A DNA stretch of 64,000 nt, taken from positions 23,182,254 to 23,246,253 of the forward strand of contig OZ025260.1 in NCBI GenBank assembly GCA_964019135.1. The letters are read 5' to 3'. A program made the position numbers and the translations under genes. Origin of the DNA: Arenicola marina (Eukaryota; Annelida; Polychaeta; Arenicolidae). Shown here one piece after another: positions 1 through 12,036 of the stretch. The stretch's first letter is position 1. Each line of letters starts with the position of its first letter. The notes under the pieces are model-generated. The model did not search any database. It worked only from the letters and a program-made list of their open reading frames with translations, and was not told where the DNA came from.

Positions 1-620
1 GTTGGCCCTAACATGGAAAAAAACGACCGTCCTAACGCACCCGTATTCAGTGTGACCCCTGGCTGATTGTCGTGACCTCTGTGTTGTTCGAGCAGACGAC
101 ATTTCGCACCCTGCGCGCGGGCTTCACCTGCAGGAGTCAGGCCGGGACTCGCCGCCCCCCGTCTGGGATGTGCCTCTTTCCCGCCATTCTGGTCAGCTCT
201 CATGCTTTATAGTCTCATCATTAACAGTGGTTTCAGGTGACGAATGATACGTGAACTTAGTGTGTTTGTTCAGTAACATGATCGATTATTAACTGAACAG
301 CGGGTGTAAGCGTTGATTGGTTTTTCGATTGTTACTTACTTGTTAATGTTATTATATGATAGCTTATGTGACATTTATCCTACAATCCTAAGAAGAAAAA
401 TACTATCATATAGCCAGTCTTGTTCTTGACCTTGATGTCTAGTTCCAGAGTGGAAAATATGTTTGCAGTAGCTGTGTTACTTGTACAAGTTCAATTCTTG
501 ATGCCCTATTTCATTTTATGAAGGGTTTCTACGGCCTTTATGTCATCGTAACCAAGGATACCTGCGTAAATGTAAGTGTTTTGACTGCGCCCTGAATCAT
601 GCTCATCTTGCCCTTTGTAG
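1..620. other. Probable intron upstream of the first visible exon
   Basis: No coding signature is seen here. The stretch ends in a pyrimidine-containing acceptor (ccctttgtag) that opens the first recognised exon at 621, so it is most likely intron of the same gene, whose 5' part lies outside the window. It is A/T-rich after about 220, and no repeat was recognised. Confidence 0.5.
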
Positions 621-907
621 GTGAGCTAAGCGACCTCGCGCTGCAGACGGAACAGTTCTCTCGACTACAACAGCCGCCGCCTGGAGCGCCACTGTCCTCC
701 GGCGGCCTTACCAGCATCGGCAGCGGTAGCAGCGGCAGCGGCGCCAAGCCTGCGTACGGCCCGAACGAGCAGCTAGCCAGCAGCTCTCGCTCTTCCTCCT
801 ACAGCAGTGTGGTCAGCAGCGGCAGCGGCCCGGTCCCCGTCCCAACCCCGGGGCCGCCAACCGTCTCTGTCCCGGACTCGAACCCCCGACCCGGCCGCTC
901 CGGGATG

Positions 908-939
<32 letters not shown>

Positions 940-3900
940 ACCTGCCACCACCTCCTCCTCCTCCCCTCCGCCACTCCCCACCACCACCACTAGCGTCCCG
1001 GTCTCCGCCCCCGCCTCCGCTGCCCCGGTCGCCACTCTCGCGAACGCCAAGTCGCTAGGGGGCGCCAGCTCCGGTGACGGGAAGAAGGCTGCGTACGGCG
1101 GACATGGAGACACGAGACACGCAGGTAACGCTCTGCTCCCCTCACCACGTCATTGTTAGTGTTCTAATTATTATTAATATTATTAGTATTAATGTTAATA
1201 TTGTTAGTATTAATGTCAATATAATTAGTATTAATGTTAATATTGTTAGTATTAATGTTAATATTATTAATATTATTAGTATTAATGTTAATATTATTAA
1301 TATTATTAGTATTAATGTTAATACTATTAGTATTATTAGTATTAATGTTAATATTATTAATATTATTAGTATTAATGTTAATATTATTAATATTAGTAGT
1401 ATTAATGTTAATATTGTTAGTATTAATGTTAATATTATTAATATTATTAGTATTAATGTTAATACTATTAGTATTATTAGTATTAATGTTAATATTATTA
1501 ATAATATTAGTATTAATGTTAATATTATTAATATTATTAGTATTAATGTTAATACTATTAGTATTATTAGTATTAATGTTAATATTATTAATATTAGTAG
1601 TATTAATGTTAATATTATTAGTATTATTTGCAGGAGTATTTTCAAATGACACAAACGTAAAATTGGTTAATAAAAAAAGTACAATTTCCATCAGACACTG
1701 AAGCAGTGTTCTGTGCACACTAGGTTATATTATTATCAGTAGTACTAATATTATTGTTAATATCTGTAGTAGGTTTAGTCAGATGGTTGTATTTCCGTAT
1801 GACACAAAACGTTGCATGTACGCCAAAGCATTTTGGCAGGCGCAGTTTTCAGTCACGTCCTAAAGTTGCAAATATGATAACAACAGTAAAATTATATACA
1901 AAATATAATATCATCATACGTATTTGGTATTCGATTTGTCGGCGACTGCGGCGTCACGCATTCTCTGCGAAGAGCCAGGGCATGGTTTCACTAAGACTAT
2001 CGTCTGCATGTGAATTTAACGACAGATCGTAATTTTACGAGCGACTGAATGGAGCGTTATGCTGCGATTATGGCGGTGTAGCCATCATCGTGCAATGTAT
2101 TTTCCACCAATATTATTCAAAATCACGTTTGCGATATATTTATGATGAATTAATATATTTCATTTCTCTTCGGGCCGGCAATCCATTTATTAAATATTTT
2201 ACGAGCAATAGTTACGAGATCTTAGTGGAATGATCTCCAGGTTCACAATTGCATAATGTATAACGACGACTCCTACCATAACCACTATGCCAAGGCCTCG
2301 TGCCCTGTCTGCCTGGCGTGGCACTCACCTCACCCTGCCGTCTCTCTGTGTTACCCAGGTGCGATCGGCAGCAAGTCTGTGAGCGGGGGTGGCCGGAAGA
2401 ACCCCTGGGTGCCCCCCCCGGCCGGGTCCAGCCCCACCACCCCGGAGTCCCTGCAGTAAGTACTCCCGTCACTGTGCCTCTCGGTGGAAGCCGGGGACCG
2501 CCCGCCACAATCTCGTCATATTCGATGGCGACCTGCATTCGGCGTATTTTATGGCACGGCGACATTTATTATTATGCCGTGCGTCTAACTTGTCAACTGT
2601 AATTTGTCAGTACCCTGATCTATAATAGGTCTTAATCACGTAAGTACAGTAGCATGGATCTTATACTTACGGACTGACTTAGATCTGATGGATGGATAAT
2701 ATGCAGCTGGTGCAATGCAAATACATAATGTAATTTGAACATTAGAGGTACATTATTAGTGCCCTAGCTGGTACATTTTTAGTGCCATAGCTGGTACATT
2801 ATTAGTGCCAAAGCGGTTACATTATTTGTGCCAAAGCTGATACATTATTATTGCCATTGCTGGTACATTTTAGTGTCATAATTGGTACATTGTAAGTGCC
2901 ATTGTTGGTACATTGTAAGTGCCATTGTTGGTACATTGTAAATGCCATTTTTGGTACATTGTAAATGCAATAGCTGGTACATTGTAAGTGCCATAGTTGG
3001 TACACTGTAAATAACATAGCTGGTACATTGTGAGTGACATAGCTGGTACATCTGTTACATTATAAGTGACATCCCTCTCCCTTCCGCCCACAGCGCCAAC
3101 AGCTTCGGACTACACCCGATCCAGGAGAACGCCTCGGTCCCCGGACCCATGAGGCTGAGCGAACAGGACTCCATGGCCGGTTACCCCGGCAACCCGCCCA
3201 TCTTTGCCGGGATGCAGGACGGTAAGCGCCCGATTACTCGTGAGAAATCCCTGAGGAATGTGGCCCTGGATCAATGATATGGGTGTGAGATTATCTGTTG
3301 CCGTGTGGCTTTACACTTTGGCTTTATTCTGCTAGGAATGGTAGTGTAGTTCGCAGGCCATGATAGGTCCACTGTTATCATGGCTAGAGGTCGAACAGGA
3401 AGACCGGATATGCAGAACATACATAGTATGAGTAAGACACCCATTGTACAGGTAGATCAAATCCCGGCGAACCGGTCTTGCCGATACGGCATCTAAACAG
3501 TGTCCAAACAGGTGGCATAGTTTATGGCAAGGAATTTAATATTTTTGTATATTTATAACTATAACTGTTAACTGTTTAACGATAAAAATATTACAAGTAT
3601 AGATATTTTCATATACATATATGTATCACAATAGATCAATAAATATATATTACAATGTATCTTACATAATGTTTACTGTAGGTTAATATATGATAACATA
3701 ACGATCGATCTATGCAATATATATTACAATATATATATTTATATTTGCCAAGAAATTGTCCATAAGGTTTACATCCTGTTTTGTCCGTGTCTTTGTGTGC
3801 AGGTCTTGGACAGCTGGGTCTGGGAGGTGGCGGTGGGGGTGGCTTCGACCAGCAGATGCCCGTCACCATGATGCAACGTCTACAGGCTGAGCGCAGACAA

Positions 3901-6157
3901 CGCCTGATGCAGTACCAGCAGAAGGTCCTCACAGGTCAGTGGAAACACGTGGTCAGGTCTAACACGTGATTAGTTAGTGGGGGAGAACACATGGTCAGTG
4001 GCCTATTTCAAGTACATAGTTTAGCTACGGTGCCTAATCGGCTAAAATCGCCCATCATTTACATGGTAACTTTAGCCGACTAAGCAAAACTGCGTTCGTG
4101 AAATCCACAGCGCCACATCCACCCTTCCTTGATTGGTTAGTGGCGGTGAACACGTGGTCAGATCGATCTCCTGATTGGTTGATATGTCACGGTCATAACA
4201 CATAAATGGTCATGGGGTTTATTTTACAGGAACCCCTAACTGTGGAGCACATTCTGTTGGGGTGTGTTGACTTTCAACAAACAAGGGGTCAATATTACCG
4301 AGCAGAAACTATGAAAGAACTATTCAATAATATACCACAGCAAAAGATTTTAGATTATTTGTCTGCAATAAATCTAGTCAAATGCATATGATATCTAGTC
4401 AACGTTTACGGCCAAACAGTGCAAACGATTTTAGATTATTTAACTACAATAAATCTAGTCAAATGCATATGATATATTCAACGTTTACTGCCAAACAGTG
4501 CATTTTGCTGTAATTATTAATCTCAAAAGCTTTGTTTTAAAAACCAACTCATGGTTTTTTATTCTGACAATTTTTGACTACCGTTTCGCCATTCTTTACT
4601 TTCATGGTTTTATGACAATCTACTCAATCATATTACTTGATATCTTCAGGGTTTTATTAATCGATTAATCGATTCCACAAAGAGTGCCTTCATGATTTTA
4701 TTCATATCACGTGTATTGATTTTCAGGGTTTTAATTTTAACTAATATTGACCAATATGGCACGATATAGCCTTCCAGGCTGAAAGTGCCGTTAAGCCCCA
4801 ATCAAATCAAATCAAATCATTCGTTTACGTGTTAAAACATCGACTACTCGACTACTTTTTATCATGTATTTTTATTTATGTATTTATATCACGTATTATG
4901 AGTATTATGTCATTAATTCTCTCACAATAGTTTTTGAGCGGTCTCTAAAATCGACTACATGTACTATGTACTTAATTATACCCCAAATATTCACGCATTA
5001 CAAGAAAAACCGACTGAGTTCTCCATGAACGATGGCACACAGTGTTAGAGGGTCGTGGTCGTCTTGCAGGTGACGACTGGCCGGGCTTTGACCGCCCTCT
5101 ACAGCACGAGAGTCTCTGGTCTAGCCCCGCCCCCCAGCCTGATGCCTGGCCCGGCTCTACCATGGCCGACCCCGCGCCCAGGTCCCAGGTAAGGTCGCTA
5201 TGCCAGGAAACCGGAAGTCCGTGCCGCTATGGCTGTCTGTATATTTGTGCGGGGTACGCCGGGTAAGACATACGAACCGGGGCGTGGTTGTGCGGTTATT
5301 GTATTCTAGCACTGGCACAAGTGTTAGTATTTTAGTTCAGCTGCATTTAAATCCTGCTGATTACATGAAATGTTCTATGGCTCTATGTCTTATTCAGTCG
5401 TGCCTCAGTCAGACGATGGAATACGATTGGACAATTCCGTCCTCAGGCTTATGTGTATTTTGTAAAGGACACCTTCAAGCGGTTTTTTTTTTTTTTTTTT
5501 TTTTGGGTGGTGCTTACTGACTTTCTGATTATGATTACCCCATGTCTGGTCTTTACTCGTCTAAAGGTAGTCAGAGATAATATAAGTACATTATCTAATT
5601 TATTTTTCGTTCTTTTAAATCTAAAAAAAAAAAAATCGGTAAATAGTTTCTCCATATGTATGCCGGATGTGATTATGTAATATTCAATGAAGATTATTAT
5701 AATTTTATTAAATTATGTTACTCACCCCCGCCCTCTCTCCCCCTCTCTCCCCCTCCCACCCCCGTCCCCCTCGCAGCCGGCCGTCAGTAGCAGCAGCCTG
5801 TGGGAGCCGCCGCTGAGCAGCGCGGGCCCGGCCCCATGGCAGCCCGTCTCCGCCATCTGGCCCGGCGCCGGGGTCGCCCCCATCGACATGACGTCACAGG
5901 CCGTCGGCAACCAGCCCTCTCTGCTGGATATGCCGCAAGGGGGGCCCACCATCGCCCCCGGCGGCGTGGTCGGCCTGGGCGACGGCGGCGGCCCCATCGC
6001 CAACGGCATCCATGGCAACCACCACCCTGCCGTGAGCGGCTCTGGGCCGGCCGTCGGGAGCTTCGACCCCTTCAACACCCTGGGGAATATCTGGAACCCC
6101 GGCAGCGCCGCTGGCGCCACCTGGGGATTCCAAATGCCGCCCAACGACCAGAACTGA
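621..6157 (+). CDS. 3' part of an unrecognised Gly/Pro/Ser/Trp-rich protein gene (six coding exons)
   Basis: Exons 621-1124, 2359-2455, 3094-3221, 3803-3934, 5070-5188 and 5777-6157 join in consistent phases (1-1, 1-2, 2-1, 1-1, 1-0, 0-stop) with GT/AG borders, giving about 453 residues to a TGA at 6155. The N-terminal end is missing. The protein looks mostly disordered: a Ser/Gly/Pro stretch with an 11-Gly run in the first exon, a second Gly run in exon 4, then a short charged helix-like segment (MMQRLQAERRQRLMQYQQKV). The tail is rich in Trp motifs (SLWSS, SLWEPP, SAIWPG, NIWNPG, ATWGF) and carries DPF (SFDPFNTLGNIW). Trp/DPF tails of this kind often carry linear binding motifs, for adaptor or mRNA-decay partners for example, but I cannot name the family. 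Exons are much more GC-rich than introns. The exon chain is well supported; the function is unknown. Confidence 0.8.
1153..1628. repeat. A/T-rich tandem repeat in intron after exon 1
   Basis: About 475 bp built from blocks such as attaatgttaatattatta and tattattagtattaatgtta, repeating every 24-36 bp with small variants. Stop-free frames arise on both strands only because the unit lacks stops. It begins 28 bp after the exon donor at 1125. It is intronic and not coding. Confidence 0.85.
2730..3065. repeat. Degenerate ~23-bp tandem repeat with GTAAGT cores (intron)
   Basis: Units centre on ttggtacattgtaagtgcca. Early units (2745-2880) read tggtacattattagtgcc; the middle units contain exact GTAAGT (about 2892, 2916 and 2984) or GTAAAT, and the last ones GTGAGT. 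The array lies in the intron between donor 2456 and acceptor 3093 and ends about 25 bp before that acceptor. Confidence 0.8.
4227..4819 (+). mobile_element. 5'-truncated non-LTR retrotransposon 3' end (intronic)
   Basis: The segment is nearly identical to 27147-27738, the 3' end of the longer copy in this window. It contains the last ~55 codons of the ORF (zinc-knuckle-like tail PLTVEHILLGCVDFQQTR and stop near 4391), a 3' UTR and a tail of repeated aatca. The UTR contains an internal ~80-bp tandem duplication (ttttagattattt... twice, near 4350 and 4430), shared with the other copy and therefore ancestral to the family. It is inserted in the intron between exons 3803-3934 and 5070-5188. No clear target duplication was found. 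Confidence 0.85.
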
Positions 6158-6494
6158 GCCGTGATTATGACGTCACAATGGCGTGACGTCAGCGCGACGA
6201 CGATGATTACGATGACGACCACCTTTCGACAACCAACGGCGAAATGTCTTCGAAGGAAAGCTTAGAAGCCACCGAGCGAGATAGATGTAAAAGGCCGACA
6301 ATGCTTCTCTCGTTTTTTTTTTTACATAAAGTTTAAAGGCGAAATGTAATGTAAACCCCATTAGAACAGGGTTGTAAAATGCATGATGGTAGTATAAATT
6401 ATATTAAAAAAATACTTCGATCGATCGCAATTAGAAACCGGAAATCTTATCGAATGGTGCGCATTTTAAGTTTTTATCAACACACATTATTAAC

Positions 6495-6500
6495 AATAAA
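6495..6500 (+). promoter_or_regulatory. Probable polyadenylation signal AATAAA
   Basis: Canonical AATAAA 338 nt after the TGA at 6155-6157, in an A/T-rich stretch. It would give a 3' UTR of about 360 nt. Two TGACGTCA-type motifs at 6168-6190 lie in that UTR. Confidence 0.55.
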
Positions 6501-6876
6501 TTCTTGATTTAATTGCGGACGGTCTGTTTTAATGAATGGCCGGAAACGGAAGAAGCATTGTCTGGCGACAGTTTTGATGACGTCTCTGTAGGCAGTTTAT
6601 TGTGCGTGGAGTGTCTTGTTCATTTCTATATTGCATTGTGTACGTTTTGTCGATCGTTCTGTATACATAGTACCCATCTAGTTTTACAAGTGCGACATTT
6701 ACGGCTAGAAAGTCCCTTAAAGTAATATGAAGCTATGGTTTAATTATTGTATGCTTACTAGATCCGCTTTTAGTGGCCTATTATAGCGTGATTTTCTTTT
6801 AACCGTACAGCTAGCGCTCTAGCTCTAACGTTCAACTTCGTGTACCATATAGACTTAATTTAACTATATTAGTACT

Positions 6877-7050
6877 ATAGGCTGAACTGGTTTGATTGTG
6901 CTGGTACCATGTGCTGAACGAGTTTCACTCTATTAGTACTATGTGCTGAAATTGTTTCACTGTACTAGCTCTATGTACTGAACTGGTTTCACTGTTATGT
7001 GCTGAACTAGTTTCACTGTTATGTGCTGAACTAGTTTCACTGTACCAGTG
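6877..7050. repeat. Degenerate ~27-bp tandem repeat downstream of the first gene
   Basis: Six or so units resembling tatgtgctgaactagtttca followed by ctgt, increasingly diverged at both ends. The surrounding 6501-7970 holds no recognisable gene. Confidence 0.6.
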
Positions 7051-7371
7051 TACACTCACTACATACTGCAGTGGTCTACTGCATAGTTTCACCGAAATTA
7101 GTATAGTATTCTCAAATAGTTGCACTGTACAATGCCTTGAAATAGTCTTTCGTTGCACTGTACTTTAATATTTGAAGTAGTCGCAACAAGTAAAAGGTAA
7201 ATTCTAAATTTTTCTAACCGTTCAGCTATACTGATACTATTCTTGAACGAACAAATTCGCCATCGAACGGTTATAGTTTTCAACCGCTATCAGATGCCAG
7301 TGAGCCAGTTTTTTTGTCGTGAAACTGCCAACGGTGTGTTAACATGTATGTGACTATGATGCCGGCTTGTC

Positions 7372-7401
7372 GTGTGTGTATATATATATATATATATATC
7401 G
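7372..7401. repeat. (TG)(TA) microsatellite
   Basis: A gtgtgt run leading into about ten TA dinucleotides. A simple repeat only. Confidence 0.85.
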
Positions 7402-7971
7402 ATGTACGCGTATGTTGCTTGGCTTGTTATAATTATTGGTGTCACAATGCGTACTGTACAAGAGACAAGAAATGGTGACGGGAGGAGAGGTCCCAAGGTA
7501 ATAGCGTGATCAGCGCTCAGGTAGCCGGTCGACGCGGCCTTATGTTAAGGAGAAGCGTGAAGCTTGATATGTTGTTTGTTCCTGGGTTGTGAGGGCCGTT
7601 GGGCCAGAGAGCCCCAGTCACAGATGGGGGTGGGTGACTGGCGGACCCGACCCAGACAGGATACTGATATGACATCGCCTAGCAACGCGTTGCGTCGCGA
7701 CCTTGACCCTGACCCTCGTGTATCCGCCATGGTGGTTGGTTGGTTGGTTCGCTGGGAGGGTCCGGTGGGGAGCGGCTAGAGACGTGGAGGGCACATACTG
7801 GGCGTGGGTAGGCCCTCGCATGGACGTTTTAACTACTCGGAAGTGACGTGGTGAATGGAGGGGTGTGTACGTTATTAGGGACTCCCTCTGTCGGGAGGTC
7901 CCGGAAAATACCGAACTGACTCATCTGGGGGAAAGTCCCCTCCCCATATATCTGACAATAACTTAAGGTAT

Positions 7972-8492
7972 TGCTGTGACCCGACACGTGGACACGGCAG
8001 CCATTGATAAGACCCGACACGTGGACACGACAGCCATTGCTATGACCCGACACGTGGACACGGCAGCCATTCCTATGACCCGACACGTGGACACGGCAGC
8101 CATTGATAAGACCCGACACGTGGACACGGCAGCCATTGCTATGACCCGACACGTGGACACGGCAGCCATTGCTATGACCCGACACGTGGACACGGCAGCC
8201 ATTGTTGTGACCCGACACGTGGACACGGCAGCCATTGATAAGACCCGACACGTGGACACGGCAGCCATTGCTATGACCCGACACGTGGACACGGCAGCCA
8301 TTGCTGTGACCCGACACGTGGACACGGCAGCCATTGCTATGACCCGACACGTGGACACGACAGCCATTGCTGTGACCCGACACGTGGACACGACAGCCAT
8401 TAATGTGACCAGACACGTGGACACGGCAGCCATTGATAAGACCCGACACGTGGACACGACAGCCATTGCTGTGACCTGGCACTTGGATACAG
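7972..8492. repeat. 33-bp minisatellite with one CACGTG E-box per unit
   Basis: Fifteen near-perfect 33-bp units plus one decayed unit at the right end. Each intact unit contains gacccgacacgtggacac followed by ggcagccatt and a variable 5-7 nt linker (tgataa, tgctat, tgctgt and so on). Every intact unit has the palindrome CACGTG; the last, decayed unit reads CACTTG. Because 33 is divisible by 3, all frames stay open, which creates 167-217 codon frames with no codon evidence of coding. It lies 1.5 kb downstream of the first gene's poly-A signal. Confidence 0.92.
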
Positions 8493-9900
8493 ACGGTGTG
8501 GTGTATCTTTCACTGGGACGGTTTCTTTAGAAACCGTTCGGCCTCTGTACTTTCTCTAAGTGGTACGATGGAAAGAAAAAACGCTAGAGATAATCTGAAA
8601 TTTCCTTTTGGTTAATTTACACATATACATAAAATTCAATATATCATGATCATAAGATTGGTGGTGATTCCAGTGGTTTTTTTCCGGTTTTTACAAAAAC
8701 AGCGTATGGAAGAAGGAATGATTTGACAAGGTGCTGAATTTTATTAACTAAGTGAGAAACTAAACCGCCAGGTGGATGCCTTTCTTTGTAATGTCGTTCT
8801 TTATGCAACCAACTGCGTATTACTTTAGAGTACTCCACCGACTTCGGCCAGTCTTCTGCTTCTTAGGTTGTCTGTATGATCAACAAGTGTCTTGATTTTA
8901 TGAAAGATTCTTAAAACGCTGTTTATTTTATGAACAGTATCGTTATATAATTTTTTATAGGAGGAAAAAAAATTGCATCGGATTTACGCATTTATTATTA
9001 TTATCGCTCGTCATGAGTATTCGGCGTTCCATACTTTAAAGGAAGTGCTATGTTGTTAAGGGATGACTTGTTACTGATTATTATTTCCTGTTCCTTTAAC
9101 GGGGGTGATCGTTACAGATTGTGGATTATTCCAGTTTCGCTGCACCTGACGGACATCAATTATAGTTTACGGGATCTCGCCTATTACAACAACGCTTATT
9201 TAGAATTATGAGTATTAGCAAATAGCTAAGTGGTCCATTGGAGTTTGCATCTAATGGCGAAAAACGCGTACGTATGGTCGAGAAGAACAAATACTTATAT
9301 GCTAGTCAGTTTAGGTTCATGTTGTGGACTAAACGGTTACAGAGATGTAGCACGTGTGGCCGAAAAGAAACTGGTGTACTCTATTTATTAACAGAAATAT
9401 GTCTACATTTTATTGAAGAAAGCTTAATTGAGCTCCCAGAGTTGGTGCTACGGGCCTGTGACGTTGGTGATATTTAAAGGGCACTTGTCAAGCACGGGGA
9501 AGGTTATTTCTGGTTAAATGATGATCCCAATTGTCTTTGCCTCTTGTGATATTAATCACATCATATATCTGGAGGCAGTTGACACAGAAGGGTTATTAAA
9601 TTTACATATTCTATTATCTTACCGTTATCTCTGCGCGTTACCTTAGTTACCACTGAAGAATTGTGACCGTGCGTCTTCGTGACTTAGCGAAGAGAAAACA
9701 ACAACAAACATCTCAGGTTACACCCCACGTGAAAGGTAATCTTATCTGTAAGTGTAAAGGGAGACAGTCTGGTTGGTTGCTAAAGACTGAAGTCTGATAT
9801 CGCTGTAAGACGTATCTCGGCAGGTGGTGTGGAGCAGACAGAGGCGTGGTGGGGTGGAGATACCATCTCGCTGTCTGTCTGGTACACGGGTGTCACTGCT
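8493..9900. other. Spacer without recognised features
   Basis: A/T-rich spacer. Only short open frames without splice context or recognisable motifs were seen, for example 9238-9477. Confidence 0.5.
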
Positions 9901-9904
9901 GTGA

Positions 9905-10130
9905 TAAATCGACGTGTTTCTCAAAGTGAAATCGATGTGTTTCTCGAGGTGAAATCGACGTGTGTCTCAAAGTGAAATCGACGTGTGTTTCGAGGTGAAA
10001 TCGACGTGTTTCTCAAAGTGAAATCGACGTGTTTATCGAGGTGAAATCGATGTGTTTGTCGAGGTGAAATCGACGTGTTTCTCAAGAAAGTGAAATCGAC
10101 ATGTTTCTCAAAAGTGAAATCGACGTGAAT
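9905..10130. repeat. ~25-bp tandem repeat (gaaatcgacgtgt units)
   Basis: About nine units of gtgaaatcgacgtgtttctc with alternating linkers (aaa or gag), degenerating at the right end near 10170. Confidence 0.85.
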
Positions 10131-10929
10131 TGTTGGTTGACATTGGTATTATATATACCTGTGAAATCGACATAAATATTCCCTGGACGGACTTTGATGA
10201 CGTAATGGTGGGGAGGCTGTCTCTCGGCGGGGCTGGCGGTGAGTGGAGACGCCGTCACACCCCGCTGGGGGACGAGTCATTTATTCTAACACACTGGAGG
10301 GAGGTCTGTGTTCGGAGCTGTTGTTATTCCAGCTCTCCGACACTTTTTACTAACCGCGAGTACCACAATCCTGGAGGAGGGCTATAAACAAAAAAAATCC
10401 CACTCCGTCGCAACTTTTGTTGTTCCAACTGGAAGTGGGAGTACTTCTGGTTGGTATGCGAGCACTAGCTTGGATATTACTCTGGCTTCCTCGTCTATGG
10501 CTAGCGTCTGCCAACCACCCTCAATTTTCACCCTGTTATCGTCCACGGTGTCCCGCCCTAGATCTTGGGGTGGGGCGTTGGTGGGGGGGTACGGGGCTGC
10601 GGGTGGGGTAACAAAGTGCTAATCTACATGGTCCTGTGGGGGCAGCGGCTGCTGACGTCGGGCTGTAGCGACAGTTTCTGATGATCGGTTCGCCGTCTCA
10701 CCCTAAGGGCGCCATATTGTTTTTCTTTTCTGTTGTTTTTTTTGTAGCAGTGAACGCAAATAAAAATTGCCCGTATAACGTATCGACATGCTGTTTATTT
10801 ATTTGTTACGTTGAACGCATTGTTGTGCTTCTAGTTGACGTGTCAGATGCTGGAAGTGGGCTCCTGTCTCCGCTAAAGAGGTGTGGGGTGGGAGGGGGGG
10901 GGGGGGTGGCAAGAGGTATTTCCGTTCCT

Positions 10930-11216
10930 CATTTCACCGTAAACTGGGAATGAGCAAAATACTTCTACGTGAACTGGGAATGAGGTAAATAATTCTTCGT
11001 GAACTGGGAATGAGATATTAGTCCCGATCAAGGATTTTCATTAATTGTGAACTGAGTATTTTAACACTAAATAACCGTGAATTGGGAAATCATCCATTTA
11101 TATCATGTATACCATTGTATACGGGGTGGGGGAGGGGGGAGTTCTCCATTTATTTCGTCCTGACCTGGGAATAAAGAAATTTATTCTTCGTGATTTGGGA
11201 ACACGACCCTTGCCCC
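10930..11216. repeat. Dispersed repeat, copy 1 (gaactgggaatgag family)
   Basis: Similar in order and sequence to 14095-14345: repeated gtgaactgggaatgag, then gattttcattaattgtgaac, then ttcttcgtgatttgggaac and a poly-C run. Probably two copies of one interspersed element. Internal units near the start are tandem-like. Confidence 0.7.
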
Positions 11217-11367
11217 CCCCCCCCCCCCTTCCTAAAATAGGATCATTTTCTTTGGCCGTATAAATATATAAGCTAACCAGTTATTTGTAGGTAAATAACG
11301 AGATATTGTTAATTCTTTCTATTGGTAAATCTGGCAAGAATCCTAGTAATTAACCCACCGTTCCTGG

Positions 11368-11647
11368 CGTCCTATATACTGGCCGGCCCGATAGCTCAGT
11401 GGGCTAGAGCGCTCGCAATGAGTGCACTGGTCACATGTATTGAGAGCCTAACGGCGCGTGCATCGATGGTTCGAGCCCCGCTGTGGCCATGTCTGTGTGG
11501 TCACAGGATAAAGATCCCGTGTCCTTCTTCGCAAAGAGTAGGGGGTTACCCCCGGAAACGTGGCTCCACTCTCCCTTCATTCTCCCATTGGCGCGATATG
11601 ACCAGAAGTGGTTAAAGCGTCCTGAATATACAACCAAACTAAACCTA
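11368..11647 (+). mobile_element. tRNA-derived SINE, full length, with target duplication
   Basis: The head resembles a tRNA: an A-box-like segment (tagctcagtgggctagagc) and a B-box (ggttcgagcccc) about 75 nt later. A unique body follows (gtggccatgtctgtgtggtc ... gtggttaaagcgtcct) with a short caaccaa-type end. A perfect 10-bp direct repeat, gcgtcctata, flanks it at 11367-11376 and 11648-11657. Two further copies are at 49641-49905 and 63316-63414. The insertion interrupts a DNA-transposon terminus (gcgtcctataaggctgtaca). Confidence 0.88.
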
Positions 11648-11654
11648 GCGTCCT

Positions 11655-11990
11655 ATAAGGCTGTACAGTTCTCGCGGGTTCTATTTCCGGTTTTGGTCCT
11701 TTGGGGACCAACAAAAATCACGCATCACGCTGGTGCCTTGCTGCAGCTGGGTGACGCGCACTCATTGTAGTCAACGTTTTAGTGTTGGCAACCGGTCGGC
11801 CGCGCGGTTTGTGCGTGGAGAATCGAGTGGGTGTGAAACTACTTTTTGTTTGCTTTGGTCCAGGCAATGCTAACTATAAAATCATAATATAGTTAAAGAT
11901 AAGACATTTATCTCTCCATAATGCATGTGGTTCGTTCGATGAGACTGTTGGAAGCGTTGTATTTTGAGGCAAATCATCAATGTTTATATT
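11655..11990 (+). repeat. Inverted repeat arm A (DNA-transposon-like)
   Basis: Matches the reverse complement of 14785-15140 over about 350 bp, with scattered substitutions and small indels. It starts with aaggctgtacagttctcgcg and contains tttggggaccaacaaa, a subterminal motif shared with the neighbouring element at 12037-13000. Confidence 0.8.
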
Positions 11991-12036
11991 TCTGTGACAA
12001 ACTGAGCACCATGGTCCTAGTCATCCATATAGGGCT

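Noticed and set aside
1074..1718. Ile/Asn- and Leu-rich frames of 155-191 codons
   Set aside because: They lie in the A/T-rich intron repeat after a well-supported splice donor at 1125.
7829..8530. Possible CRISPR-like array or repeat protein
   Set aside because: The linkers are 5-7 nt variants of the same unit, not unique spacers, and the genome is eukaryotic; it is a minisatellite.
11383..11480. Functional tRNA gene
   Set aside because: A- and B-boxes are present but the spacing is too long, no paired acceptor stem is visible, and the segment is the head of a SINE found three times.
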